From Arthrospiribacter ruber (GTDB lineage: Bacteria; Bacteroidota; Bacteroidia; Cytophagales; Cyclobacteriaceae): a stretch of 64,000 nucleotides of DNA. The position numbers and the translations under genes are program-made. Position 1 is the first letter of the stretch. Every line of letters begins with the position of its first letter. The DNA lies in contig NZ_RPHB01000004.1 in assembly GCF_019343195.1 (NCBI RefSeq), positions 248,001 to 312,000 on the forward strand, given 5' to 3'. Below are positions 1-8,155 of the stretch, piece by piece. The notes under the pieces are model-generated. The model had not been told where the DNA came from. It worked only from the letters and a program-made list of their open reading frames with translations, and did no database searches.

Positions 1-383
1 CCATGCATGTCATTCAGACTTATTGTAATTTATCTCCTTTTGTAAAAGTAAGTAAGGACGATTGTGAAAGAATTTTTAAAAAGAAAATAGAATCCGAAGA
101 AGTTTGTGAAAAATTTCTGAAATGGGGAGCCAAAATTGTCTGTCTTACACTGGGAAGTCAGGGAAGCCTACTGTGGACAAGTGAAGGGCAAAAATTCAGG
201 GTTCCCGCAGCTGATGTGAAAGTAATTGGGGATGCTACAGGTGCCGGAGATGCATTTTGGGCAGGATTCCTGAGTGCCTGGCTGGACAACAAAGGCTGGA
301 AAAGCTGTCTGGAGTCTGCTTCCAAAATGGCAGCCATAAAACTATCAATTGATGGAACACTTCCAGAAAAGGTTTTTCTTTGA
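1..383 (+). CDS. PfkB-family carbohydrate kinase, C-terminal part (5' truncated by window edge)
   Basis: The reading frame is open to the left edge, so only the last ~126 residues are visible. They contain the PfkB/ribokinase signature 2 motif DATGAGDAFWAGFL, whose GAGD forms the anion hole and carries the catalytic Asp of sugar kinases. The upstream segment ends in TLGSQGSLLW, the usual strand before the ATP-site loop. The family phosphorylates a sugar (fructose, ribose, 2-keto-3-deoxygluconate and others) with ATP in the cytoplasm. The substrate cannot be told because the N-terminal sugar-binding lid lies outside the window. The gene is convergent with the OmpA-like gene, and a hairpin lies between them. 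The family is clear, the specificity unknown. Confidence 0.85.
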   Translation, partial: MHVIQTYCNLSPFVKVSKDDCERIFKKKIESEEVCEKFLKWGAKIVCLTLGSQGSLLWTSEGQKFRVPAADVKVIGDATGAGDAFWAGFLSAWLDNKGWKSCLESASKMAAIKLSIDGTLPEKVFL

Positions 384-384
384 A

Positions 385-412
385 ATAGAAGGCTGAATGA
401 TCAGCCTTCTAT
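385..412. terminator. Hairpin between convergent genes
   Basis: Perfect 12-bp inverted repeat (ATAGAAGGCTGA, loop ATGA, TCAGCCTTCTAT). It starts just after the PfkB stop and overlaps the stop codon of the opposing OmpA-like gene. T-tracts are weak on both sides, so termination is inferred from position and stem. Confidence 0.5.
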
Positions 413-2086
413 CAACAATTCAACCCTTCTATTGAGATCTCTCCCTTCTTCCGTATTGTTATCCGCTACAGGCCTGGTACCACCCCAACCTGAAATCCTT
501 ATTCTCTCGAATTGAATTCCGTTCAAAGTCAGGTAACCCCTAATTTTTGAAGCTCTTTTCAGAGATAGATCTTTGTTCAAAACAGGATCTCCAGCATTAT
601 CTGTATGCCCTTCCAATCTAATTTTCAAGGTTTCATTTTCTTTTAAGAAAGTAACAAGCTGGTCCAAAACCTGAATGGATTTGGCATCTGCAAAATCTGA
701 GGTGCCTCTATTGAACTGAATGTTTTCCAGGACAATTGCTGTCCCTGCTACAGCTGGTTGCAGCAAAACTTCACCTTCAGGAAGATTTCTCCATTGATCA
801 AGGCTCAGGTCTCTGGGTAAATGTCCGGAAGCTGTGATAAAAACAGCCTCAAATTGCCCCATGTCCATGGCTTCATTCAATTTGGATTGATTTTCGAATT
901 CCAGCTTTTCTCCTCTATTGTTGGAAAGATATATCCTATATTCTAATTGACTTTTATCCCTGGAACTCAATACTTTTATTTCTTCGGATTGGTTTATTAC
1001 AGGTGTTTTTTCATCTTCTATTATGATATCTATCTGGTCATCTGCTTGCACAGAATCCGACTCAATTACCTGGAGCAGATCTTCCTGCTGGTCAATGGAT
1101 TCTGACAATACTTCATCCACCTGGCTCAGTTCAGATAATGGTATCTCTTCTTCCGAAACCAAATCCTCTACGTTATTTTCTGCCAGTTCAAATGCCGGAA
1201 CAACAGCATCAAACTGTACCATCATCAGATCACCGAAGCCTTCCGAATTTTGCGTGCTGGTAAAAATGGCTATACCATCATCTTTTGAAAGTAATGTATA
1301 ACCCATTTCAGTTCCAGAGGTATTGGCGTATTTGATAGCTTTTGGAGCTGTCCAAGAGGTCCAAGAATCATCCAATCTCTCGGAGAAAAAAATATCCTTT
1401 CCCCTTCCTTTTTCTTCGGAATTAGTGGAAAAATAAAGGATTCTTTGATCTGAAGAAATAAAAGGCGTCTGCTCTTGCCGGTAAGAATTAATGGTCTCCC
1501 CTAAATTTAAGGGGCTTGTCCAAACGTTTTCTGCTTCTTTGAAGCTTACATAAAGGTCTTCATTGCCAAATGACCCAAATGAATTAATAGACATTACAAT
1601 CACTCCCCCATCCTCACTGAGTCTTCCGCTAAAATGTTTGGAGGTATTCCTGAAATTGGAAATATCCAGCTTCCTGAGGTAGTTCCAATCCCTGCCGAAT
1701 TTGGAATATTGGTGAACTCCCTGTCCTCTCTCATTTCCCTCATGATAGACCAAGACACTAAGTGCGTCGGGAAAACCAACCACTACATCATTTCCTGTAG
1801 TGGAAAGACCGGGTATCCGCTGTGGTTTGCTCCAATTTCCATTTTTATCTCTTGTGCTTTTCCATATATCCCCATAGTCAGTGGCACCACCTTTATTGTC
1901 TGGATGGAATCCCACTGAAAAATAAAGATCTCCTTCCGGGGAAATTACTGGATGATGCTCATCATAAGGAGAATTTATGCCCTGGACAGGGCTCACCATT
2001 TGAGCATATAGGCTTGAGTAAAAACAAAAAGCAAGCAGGAATACCCCACTTGCTTTCAATACTTTACTTGATTTTAATTCAATCAT
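401..2086 (-). CDS. OmpA-family outer-membrane protein with PD40/WD40-like propeller repeats
   Basis: 561 residues. An N-terminal signal peptide (about 1-29, ending LYAQ) is followed by PD40-type propeller repeats to about residue 290, with recurring PVISPEGDLYFS and TPFISSDQRILYFST-like strands. A long acidic linker rich in Glu, Asp and Ser spans about 295-370, and an OmpA C-terminal domain about 445-561. The OmpA part has the peptidoglycan-binding pattern LEGHTDN and RASKIRGYL followed by a terminal NRRVELLI. OmpA domains of this kind anchor the outer membrane to peptidoglycan. The propeller partner is unknown. The gene follows the deoxyhypusine-synthase-like gene after only 3 nt, so the two are probably co-transcribed, although no functional link is obvious. 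Confidence 0.85.
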   Translation of the reverse strand: MIELKSSKVLKASGVFLLAFCFYSSLYAQMVSPVQGINSPYDEHHPVISPEGDLYFSVGFHPDNKGGATDYGDIWKSTRDKNGNWSKPQRIPGLSTTGNDVVVGFPDALSVLVYHEGNERGQGVHQYSKFGRDWNYLRKLDISNFRNTSKHFSGRLSEDGGVIVMSINSFGSFGNEDLYVSFKEAENVWTSPLNLGETINSYRQEQTPFISSDQRILYFSTNSEEKGRGKDIFFSERLDDSWTSWTAPKAIKYANTSGTEMGYTLLSKDDGIAIFTSTQNSEGFGDLMMVQFDAVVPAFELAENNVEDLVSEEEIPLSELSQVDEVLSESIDQQEDLLQVIESDSVQADDQIDIIIEDEKTPVINQSEEIKVLSSRDKSQLEYRIYLSNNRGEKLEFENQSKLNEAMDMGQFEAVFITASGHLPRDLSLDQWRNLPEGEVLLQPAVAGTAIVLENIQFNRGTSDFADAKSIQVLDQLVTFLKENETLKIRLEGHTDNAGDPVLNKDLSLKRASKIRGYLTLNGIQFERIRISGWGGTRPVADNNTEEGRDLNRRVELLIEG

Positions 2087-2089
2087 TTT

Positions 2090-3061
2090 TTATTGATCCA
2101 ATACTATTGCAAATACCAAAGGTGCAACAATGGTAGCGTCTGATTCAATGATATATTTTGGCGTATCCAACCCCAGCTTCCCCCAGGTGATCTTTTCATT
2201 GGGAACAGCACCGGAATAAGACCCATAAGATGTCGTGGAATCGGAAATCTGACAGAAATAACCCCAAAGCGGAACATTATCCCGCTGAAGATCCTGATGA
2301 AGCATAGGCACTACACAGATAGGGAAATCACCTGCAATTCCACCGCCAATTTGGAAGAATCCAACTGTACTGTCCTCCGTGGCATTGGTAGTGTACCATT
2401 CCGCTAGAAACATCATGTATTCAATCCCACTTCTCACAGTGTGGACATTTTTGATGTCACCCGAAATCACATGTCCTGCATACATGTTACCCAACGTAGA
2501 ATCTTCCCAACCAGGTACGATTATCGGAAGATTTTTCTTAGCTGCCTCTAGAAGCCATGAATTTTTGGGGTCTATTTGGAAAGAATCATCTAGTTTGCCG
2601 GAAAGGAGAATTTTATAGAAAAACTCATGAGGGAAAAAAGCTTCTCCTGCTTGGTCAGCTTTGGTCCATTCGGCAAGAATCACATCTTCGATCCTTCTCA
2701 TGGCTTCCATTTCAGGGATACAAGTATCAGTGACACGGTTCATATGCCTGTCCAAAAGGTCTTGCTCCTGTTCTGGAGAAAGATCTCTGTAGTTAGGGAT
2801 TCTTTCGTAGTAATCATGGGCTACAAGATTGAATACATCTTCTTCCAGATTGGCTCCTGTACAGGTAATGATCTGCACTTTATCTTGTCGGATCATTTCT
2901 GCTAATGAAATACCCAATTCTGCAGTGGACATAGCTCCCGCCAGGGTAATCATCATTTTACCGTTGTTGTCCAGGTGAGCTTTGTATCCTTCTGCTGCAT
3001 CTATTAATGCAGCAGCATTAAAATGTCTGTAATTATGCTTTAAAAATTCAGTGATTTTCAT
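2090..3061 (-). CDS. Deoxyhypusine-synthase-like protein (probable polyamine enzyme)
   Basis: 323 residues across a full deoxyhypusine synthase fold. The N-terminal part has MITLAGAMSTAELG, the NAD-binding region of the family, followed by ITCTGANLEED. The C-terminal part has NEKITWGKLG, matching the SWGK motif whose Lys (here about K295) forms the imine intermediate. Eukaryotic and archaeal enzymes modify eIF5A with spermidine. Bacteria lack that target, and bacterial homologues are thought to transfer aminobutyl groups to small amines, for example homospermidine-type chemistry. The exact product here is inference. It lies 3 nt upstream of the OmpA-like gene, and an agmatinase-family gene is about 7 kb away. 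Function as an amine aminobutyl transferase is likely but unproven. Confidence 0.85.
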   Translation of the reverse strand: MKITEFLKHNYRHFNAAALIDAAEGYKAHLDNNGKMMITLAGAMSTAELGISLAEMIRQDKVQIITCTGANLEEDVFNLVAHDYYERIPNYRDLSPEQEQDLLDRHMNRVTDTCIPEMEAMRRIEDVILAEWTKADQAGEAFFPHEFFYKILLSGKLDDSFQIDPKNSWLLEAAKKNLPIIVPGWEDSTLGNMYAGHVISGDIKNVHTVRSGIEYMMFLAEWYTTNATEDSTVGFFQIGGGIAGDFPICVVPMLHQDLQRDNVPLWGYFCQISDSTTSYGSYSGAVPNEKITWGKLGLDTPKYIIESDATIVAPLVFAIVLDQ

Positions 3062-3112
3062 GGATTTGAATTTATTATTGATCCTTCAAAAGTACCAAAA
3101 TTATCTTACATG

Positions 3113-3139
3113 AAAAAAGCCCCGCTAATACAGGGCTTT
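3113..3139 (-). terminator. Intrinsic terminator of the OmpH-like gene
   Basis: AAAGCCC...GGGCTTT stem with a short loop. On the minus strand it is followed by a U-run (complement of the A-run at 3113-3118). It lies about 30 nt beyond the stop of the OmpH-like gene. Confidence 0.75.
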
Positions 3140-3170
3140 AGTCTATAGTTATCAAGGCTTTATGACGTAA

Positions 3171-3773
3171 TTATTTGTCGCTTTTCTTTTCAGCATGTTT
3201 TTTATTGATACCAGCTATGACATCGTCAGTGATATCAAGGGATTTTTTGCTATACCATACGGCACCACCTCTGGTGTAAGAAAGTATCATCTCAAGATCA
3301 TTTTCAGCAGCATATTCTTTCAGATAATCAGATATCTTGTCATAGACTTCACCATATAACCTGGATTCGTCTGCTGAAAGCTCCTGCATCAGGTTGTCCC
3401 TGTAAGTCATCAGGTTTCTTTCTTTTTTCATCAGATCTTCCTGCTTGGCTCTAGCTTGGTTAGGCGTCATCGAATTGGCTGTCTGCTCAAAGTTGGCTAC
3501 TTCTTGCTCAAAACCTCTGGCCCTACTTCCTAACTCGCTTTCAAATTTTCTGCCCTTTTCTGTAATTTCCTCTGACTTTTCTTTGAAAAAATCATATTTA
3601 GCAATAACTGAATCAGTCATTACATAAGCAATTTTTAAGTCTGTAATACTTAATTCCAATGACTCGTCAGAAGATGAAGAATTGGAATCAACAGAAGTTC
3701 CGGAAGGATTACAAGAAGATAAGGCAAAGGCTGCAATGCCAAAAACGCCTAAAACTTTAACTAATTTTTTCAC
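3171..3773 (-). CDS. OmpH/Skp-family periplasmic chaperone-like lipoprotein
   Basis: I place the start at a GTG (3773) because this gives a compact lipoprotein signal (KKLVKVLGVFGIAAFALSSC) with the lipidated Cys about 20 residues in. The open frame extends 21 codons further upstream, but that would bury the signal peptide. The mature protein starts with a Ser-rich spacer, then a strand (LKIAYVMTDSV). A long charged coiled coil follows (KSEEITEKGRKFESELGSRA, continuing through EDLMKKERNL), then a return strand with YLKEYAAENDLEMIL. This is the OmpH/Skp layout: a jellyfish-like trimer that holds unfolded outer-membrane proteins. Bacteroidota commonly carry such lipoprotein versions. A small membrane-protein gene lies 89 nt upstream. 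Confidence 0.8.
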   Translation of the reverse strand: MKKLVKVLGVFGIAAFALSSCNPSGTSVDSNSSSSDESLELSITDLKIAYVMTDSVIAKYDFFKEKSEEITEKGRKFESELGSRARGFEQEVANFEQTANSMTPNQARAKQEDLMKKERNLMTYRDNLMQELSADESRLYGEVYDKISDYLKEYAAENDLEMILSYTRGGAVWYSKKSLDITDDVIAGINKKHAEKKSDK

Positions 3774-3862
3774 AATGTTTGTCTTAAATTTCAACTTGGC
3801 GCAAATATAAACAAAGTATTCTATCTTCAAATTCACTCCCTAAGGCCAAATGTTAAAAACAG

Positions 3863-4114
3863 TTAAGAGCGCCTTCTCTTCTGTTTCTTTCTGTCAATTA
3901 AGGTCTTGAAAACCACCGCCTGACCAAATATAGAAAGTCCTGCAAAAAATGTAACTAAAGCAACGCTCCCATAAGCAAACCACTCCCATAACTCATTTGA
4001 GGTCATTTTCAACACTATAGCATCACCTAAAAAACTCAGACCCAGACCCATTACCAAAAAACCAACAACTGCATAGGCAAGCCATTTCACTTTCAGGTTC
4101 CTGTTTTCCATCAT
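3863..4114 (-). CDS. Small two-helix membrane protein, unknown
   Basis: 83 residues with two hydrophobic segments (about 9-31 WLAYAVVGFLVMGLGLSFLG and about 44-67 WEWFAYGSVALVTFFAGLSI), then a basic tail ending KKQKRRRS. It starts 11 nt after the stop of the histone-deacetylase-like gene and is probably translated from the same message. I do not recognise a family. The basic tail suggests the C-terminus is cytoplasmic (positive-inside rule). Coding status is supported by the ATG start, tight spacing and lack of competing frames. Confidence 0.6.
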   Translation of the reverse strand: MMENRNLKVKWLAYAVVGFLVMGLGLSFLGDAIVLKMTSNELWEWFAYGSVALVTFFAGLSIFGQAVVFKTLIDRKKQKRRRS

Positions 4115-4125
4115 TTTATCTTTGT

Positions 4126-5028
4126 TTAAAAATATATTTCCTGCGCAAGCCTGTATGTATTGGCATGTGCTTCAATAATATAACTGATGCGTTCTGAATA
4201 CCCTCCTCCCATACAGCACATCATAGGAATTTCATTATGTCGGGCAAGTTCCAGCACCACCCTGTCCCTTTCTTTACATCCCTGTAGACTGAGTCCCAAC
4301 CTGCCAAGTTTATCAGAGGCTAGCACATCTACACCACTCTGATATATGATGAAGTCAGGGGCTACTAATTCCAAAAGCGGGTCGATATTATTCCTGAGTA
4401 TCTTCAGGTACTCTTCATCTCCGATTTTGTCAGGCAAACCTATATCCAGGTCACTTTGCTCTTTGTGCATAGGGTAATTGGCTGCCCCGTGCATACTAAA
4501 GGTGAACACCCTGTCATCTTTGCTGAATATTTCAGCTGTACCATTGCCCTGATGTACATCAAGATCCACCACTAAGATTTTTTTAGCCAGATTATTTGCC
4601 AAAAGGTAGTTGGCGGTGATGGCTATATCATTGAGCAAACAAAAACCCTCTCCTCGGTCCGAAAAAGCATGGTGGGTTCCACCCGCAATATTCATCGCTA
4701 TGCCATATTCAAGTGCAAATATGGCGGCCTGAACAGAACCGTGCATGATGTGAACTTCTCTTTCTACCAAAGCATGACTCAAGGGAAAACCTGTTTTCCT
4801 GATTTCAGATTTGCTGAGCTGAAGCTGTCTTAATTTAAGATAATAACCATCGTCATGTGTATTTAGTATCCACTTTTCATCAAGAGACACAGGGCTGAAA
4901 AAATTATCTTCAGTTACTGTACCTTCATACAGCAGTTGTTCTGGAAGAAGGTTGTACTTCTCCATAGGAAACCTGTGGCCTTCAGGCAGAGGATGACAAT
5001 ATTTGGGGGACCAGGCGATTTTTAACAT
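4126..5028 (-). CDS. Histone deacetylase/acetoin-utilization family zinc hydrolase
   Basis: 300 residues, covering the whole arginase-like deacetylase fold. The catalytic His pair is in GGTHHAF (H119, H120). Zinc ligands are D157 and H159 in VVDLDVHQGNG and D239 in SGVDVLASDKLG. The transition-state Tyr is in GGGY (Y277). All key residues are present, so it should be active as an amide hydrolase on an acetylated lysine, polyamine or similar small molecule. Bacterial members include acetoin-utilization and acetylpolyamine deacetylases, and the substrate cannot be decided here. Its neighbour is a small membrane protein 11 nt downstream, and a strong terminator separates it from the gene upstream. 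Confidence 0.9.
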   Translation of the reverse strand: MLKIAWSPKYCHPLPEGHRFPMEKYNLLPEQLLYEGTVTEDNFFSPVSLDEKWILNTHDDGYYLKLRQLQLSKSEIRKTGFPLSHALVEREVHIMHGSVQAAIFALEYGIAMNIAGGTHHAFSDRGEGFCLLNDIAITANYLLANNLAKKILVVDLDVHQGNGTAEIFSKDDRVFTFSMHGAANYPMHKEQSDLDIGLPDKIGDEEYLKILRNNIDPLLELVAPDFIIYQSGVDVLASDKLGRLGLSLQGCKERDRVVLELARHNEIPMMCCMGGGYSERISYIIEAHANTYRLAQEIYF

Positions 5029-5032
5029 CTAC

Positions 5033-5066
5033 AAAAAAAACACTTGTTTTATTAACAAGTGTTTTT
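5033..5066 (-). terminator. Intrinsic terminator of the acidic hypothetical gene
   Basis: Perfect 12-bp stem (AAAACACTTGTT, loop TTATT, AACAAGTGTTTT) flanked by an A-run on the left and T-rich sequence on the right. It could stop transcription on both strands, but its position after the stop at 5096 makes it the terminator of that leftward gene. Confidence 0.85.
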
Positions 5067-5095
5067 GTGTTTTGTTGCATTTTGTAAATAAAGAA

Positions 5096-5665
5096 CTATT
5101 CATCTACATCTTCTTCCTCTTCTTCTGATTGAAAGGTATATAAGGTATCATCCAATTTTAAAGTATCGTCATTGAATTCTCTGACAAACTTGGAAATTAC
5201 TTTTTCATTGATCACTTCTACATTGAGTGCTGCATCCAGTCCAATTCCAAAGTCGTGGTTGGTATCCAGGTCCACAAACTCCTGAACTTTCACACTTTCC
5301 TCTTCTTCCATTTCCATGATGATCTCTGTCATGAACCAGCCTATCTCCTCTTCTTCACTACTGAGAGGCTTCAGGTTACCATTTTCATCCTCTTCATAAT
5401 GAATACTTTTGAAATTAGGGAATTTTTTAGCCGCTTCATGTTCAGCCAGTTCATATAACTCTGAAGCATGATGAAGCCTTAACGTGTACAAAGCAGCATC
5501 ATAAATGACTTCCTTTCCTTCGTACATGCCAATAAAATAGAAATTGACATACTCGTCAGAATTTTCGTCACTCGGGACAATTTTATAAGCTTTTTGAGTT
5601 GAAGCCAGTTCTTTCTTCAAAGATTCAATTTTTTCTGGTTCAAATCCTTCATTTTTATAGTTCAT
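5096..5665 (-). CDS. Acidic conserved-type hypothetical protein
   Basis: 189 residues, strongly acidic, with runs such as SSEEEEIGW, MEMEEEESVKV and the C-terminal QSEEEEEDVDE. There is no signal peptide or membrane segment, so it is probably cytosolic. The middle contains a repeated-looking helix (ASELYELAEHEAAKKFPNFK). I cannot assign a family. It is a monocistronic unit with its own terminator downstream, and a long AT-rich gap separates it from the divergent AlbA_2 gene. The even amino-acid composition and the ATG start after a non-coding gap support a real gene. Confidence 0.65.
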   Translation of the reverse strand: MNYKNEGFEPEKIESLKKELASTQKAYKIVPSDENSDEYVNFYFIGMYEGKEVIYDAALYTLRLHHASELYELAEHEAAKKFPNFKSIHYEEDENGNLKPLSSEEEEIGWFMTEIIMEMEEEESVKVQEFVDLDTNHDFGIGLDAALNVEVINEKVISKFVREFNDDTLKLDDTLYTFQSEEEEEDVDE

Positions 5666-5790
5666 AAGAAAAATTTACGGTTTTCAAAAGACAACATACA
5701 ACACAATCGTTTAAATTAAAAACTGTTTGTTCAACAATTATTATGTAAGCTTACAGGTAATTAATTTACAAGTATCTAGCAAAAAAAAAA

Positions 5791-6228
5791 ATGATATCCC
5801 CAAAAAAAGATGAACCTTACATCAGCTCACTGCTTCTCCGCGGTGAAGGTGAAAGTCTTGATTTTAAGCAAAGTATAAACAGTGCTGAAAAAATTGCAAA
5901 AACTCTGGCTGCCTTTGCCAATACATCAGGGGGAAAATTGCTAGTGGGCGTATCGGATCAAAAAAAGATTACTGGGATAGATGAACATGAAGAAATGTAT
6001 ATCATTGATAAGGCTGCCAAAGAATTTTGCCATCCAGCAATTCAAGTGGAATACGGGCTTTACATTCATGAAGAGTTTAAAGGAAAGGACGAAGAGCCAA
6101 TAGAAAAAATTATCCTAGAGGCTATCATCCATAAATCAGATCAAAGGCACTTTGTGAAAAACAAGGAAGGTCAACCTGTATATTACATAAGAGTAATGGA
6201 CAGATCCCTTCCCAAAATTTTAGACTAA
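5791..6228 (+). CDS. AlbA_2-domain (Schlafen-type) nucleic-acid-binding protein
   Basis: 145 residues that are almost entirely one AlbA_2 domain. It starts with the typical EGESLDFKQSI, followed by KTLAAFANTSGGKLLVGVSD, and ends with a YYIRVMDRS strand. In larger proteins this domain is fused to HTH or AAA_4 parts and acts in nucleic-acid binding or regulation, but here it stands alone. The last bases overlap the stop of the opposing holin-family gene (shared CTAA at 6225-6228). The start follows an A-run (5781-5790). The family is clear, the role unknown. Stand-alone AlbA_2 proteins are known in Bacteroidota, so this need not be a fragment. Confidence 0.8.
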   Translation: MISPKKDEPYISSLLLRGEGESLDFKQSINSAEKIAKTLAAFANTSGGKLLVGVSDQKKITGIDEHEEMYIIDKAAKEFCHPAIQVEYGLYIHEEFKGKDEEPIEKIILEAIIHKSDQRHFVKNKEGQPVYYIRVMDRSLPKILD

Positions 6229-6596
6229 ACCTTAGTATTTCCTCCCAAAGATACTCCCAAAAGTGAATTGATCAATCCGAGAATAAGTCCGAAAAGAAGT
6301 GCCCACCAAAAGCCATTCACTGCAAAACCCGGAACAATCTCTGCCGCCAATAAAATCATGAGGGCATTGATCACCAATAGAAAAAGACCTAGGGTGAAAA
6401 CTGTTATGGGGATGGTAAGTAAAATAAGGAGTGGCTTTATGGTAATGTTGAGAATTGCAATAAGGGCGGCCACAACTATCGCCGTAACAAAGGATTCTAC
6501 TACCACACCCGGCAATAGATACTGAGTGATCAAAACTGCAATCCCACCCAATACCAATTGGATGAGAATATTGACTGCGTCTTTGGAATTGCTCAT
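6225..6596 (-). CDS. Phage-holin-4-type (PF04020-like) four-helix membrane protein
   Basis: 123 residues with four hydrophobic helices: about 9-30, 33-55, 58-88 (ITIKPLLILLTIPITVFTLG) and 92-117. The motif IKPLLILLTIPITVFTLGLF is the hallmark of the PF04020 family, called mycobacterial four-TM phage holin although it is chromosomal and widespread. The true function is unknown, and no endolysin or phage genes lie nearby, so lysis is not implied. Its stop codon overlaps that of the convergent AlbA_2 gene. Confidence 0.85.
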   Translation of the reverse strand: MSNSKDAVNILIQLVLGGIAVLITQYLLPGVVVESFVTAIVVAALIAILNITIKPLLILLTIPITVFTLGLFLLVINALMILLAAEIVPGFAVNGFWWALLFGLILGLINSLLGVSLGGNTKV

Positions 6597-6763
6597 AAAA
6601 TTTTAATATTCAAATGATGAAACAGAATAGTAAAGACAATATAAGAAACACTTCGGAACTCTTAGTCAGCTCTTTCTACAAAAATGTTATTTTCAATTAA
6701 AAAGGAACTACCTGTGGCAAAAATGACTTCCATTTATATCAACTATACTGATATTGGTCATAA

Positions 6764-6819
6764 TTTGATATCAAAAACCTATTTGTTTTCAGGATTTCCA
6801 AATTATGGATTTATCTTTG
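6764..6819 (+). promoter_or_regulatory. Candidate promoter/operator of the desaturase
   Basis: A perfect 12-bp palindrome TTTGATATCAAA (6764-6775) lies about 70 nt upstream of the desaturase GTG. A Bacteroidota-type -7 element TATCTTTG (TAnnTTTG, 6812-6819) follows. A correctly spaced -33 TTTG is not evident, the nearest being about 26 nt away. The palindrome is a plausible regulator site. The rest of 6597-6845 is AT-rich with no gene visible. Confidence 0.4.
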
Positions 6820-6845
6820 TGAATAATCAAAAAAATTAAAATTAA

Positions 6846-7595
6846 GTGATTCTCATTATCTTCTTCTTGCTGCATTGGTATTTCTCCTTGTTTTGCCAAA
6901 GTTTCTTCTTGCATAGATATGCAGCCCACCAAATGTTTTCGATGACAAAATTCTGGGAAAGGTTCTTTTATGTTTTCACTTGGATCTGTCAGGGAAGTTC
7001 TTATTTATCTCCAAGGGCCTATGCCGTATTGCACAGGATGCACCACGCCTACTCTGACACTCCAAAAGACCCACATAGTCCCCATCATACAGAAAATCTC
7101 TTCACCATGATGTGGAAAACCAAAAATATTTACAACGACTACTTCTCCTTCAAGCTCAAGCCTGAAGAAAGGTTCAGTAAAGACGTACCGGATTGGAACA
7201 AGTTTGATCTCTTTGCAGATTCTATGGTCGCAAGAGTGGGATGGGGTGTTTTTTATGTTGCCGTTTATGTATTGAGTATATCAGTTTTTGAGCTTGCAGG
7301 TACACATTGGTGGATGTATTTCCTACTTCCAATACACTTTATGATGGGCCCTGTACATGGTGCTATTGTCAATTGGAGTGGTCACAAATACGGATATGCC
7401 AACTTTGACAACAACGATAAATCCAAAAACAGTCTTCTATTGGATGTGTTGATGCTAGGAGAACTTTTCCAAAACAATCACCATAAACTTCCAAACAGGC
7501 CAAATTTTGCCGTTAAATGGTATGAATTTGACCCTACATACCCTATCGTTAAAATGCTTCATGCCACGGGAATTATCAAGTTGCGTACAGCTTAA
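6846..7595 (+). CDS. Membrane acyl-CoA/fatty-acid desaturase
   Basis: 249 residues starting at GTG; no upstream ATG is available in frame. It has the three histidine boxes of membrane di-iron desaturases: HRYAAH (23-28), HRMHH (63-67) and a third NNHHK near residue 213. Several hydrophobic helices lie between them. The size fits the short bacterial delta-9 type that introduces a cis double bond into acyl chains to keep membranes fluid, though the position of the double bond is inferred. The gene stands alone, with its own probable promoter and a strong terminator right after it. Confidence 0.9.
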   Translation: MILIIFFLLHWYFSLFCQSFFLHRYAAHQMFSMTKFWERFFYVFTWICQGSSYLSPRAYAVLHRMHHAYSDTPKDPHSPHHTENLFTMMWKTKNIYNDYFSFKLKPEERFSKDVPDWNKFDLFADSMVARVGWGVFYVAVYVLSISVFELAGTHWWMYFLLPIHFMMGPVHGAIVNWSGHKYGYANFDNNDKSKNSLLLDVLMLGELFQNNHHKLPNRPNFAVKWYEFDPTYPIVKMLHATGIIKLRTA

Positions 7596-7620
7596 AAATC
7601 AAGTCTTTAAAAGTTTTCAA

Positions 7621-7646
7621 AGCCCGGAAATACCGGGCTTTTTTTT
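7621..7646 (+). terminator. Intrinsic terminator of the desaturase gene
   Basis: AGCCCGG, loop AAATA, CCGGGCT followed by a run of T; textbook Rho-independent form, 25 nt after the stop. Confidence 0.9.
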
Positions 7647-7786
7647 GTCCGAAATCTTATGGAACCAATACTTTTTAAGCTACATGTTATTAATTTTTGC
7701 GTTCTGGTTAGAAACTTTTAATACTTTACTTGTTTTTATAAAACTAAATACATAAGTTCGAGAACATTTAAAAACTTAAACACCAT

Positions 7787-8152
7787 ATGAGAGAACTAAC
7801 AAGAGCAGAAGAGCAGATCATGCAGATCTTGTGGGATATCGAGAAAGGTTTCGTCAAAGATATCCTAGAAAAAATGTCTGAGCCAAAGCCGGCTTACAAC
7901 ACCGTATCCACCATTGTGAGGATATTAGAGCGCAAGGGATTTGTCAGCCACAAGGCATATGGCAAATCACATGAGTACTTCCCTATTGTCTCCAAAGACG
8001 AATACAGAAGTTTCTCTATCAAAAATCTACTTTCCGGTTATTTCAGCGGTTCCTTCACTAAACTGGCTTCTTTCTTTGCGAAGGACAAAAACCTTGATAT
8101 CAAAGAAGTAGAGAAGATCCTGAATGAAGTCAAAGAAGACGTAAAAAAATAG
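7787..8152 (+). CDS. BlaI/MecI-family transcriptional repressor
   Basis: 121 residues, winged-helix repressor. It begins ELTRAEEQIMQILWDIEKG, the family's first helix, and has the recognition region PAYNTVSTIVRILERKGFVSH. The dimerisation and cleavage region follows (FSGSFTKLASFFA). In the family, BlaI dimers repress a small regulon until the BlaR1 protease is triggered and the repressor is cleaved. The blaR1-type gene starts 3 nt after this stop, so the pair is one operon. No beta-lactamase gene lies next to it. In Bacteroidota such pairs often regulate envelope functions rather than resistance. Confidence 0.93.
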   Translation: MRELTRAEEQIMQILWDIEKGFVKDILEKMSEPKPAYNTVSTIVRILERKGFVSHKAYGKSHEYFPIVSKDEYRSFSIKNLLSGYFSGSFTKLASFFAKDKNLDIKEVEKILNEVKEDVKK

Positions 8153-8155
8153 CCT

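Noticed and set aside
6225-6596. Holin-family protein as evidence of a prophage
   Set aside because: No other phage gene is present; the PF04020 family is widely chromosomal.
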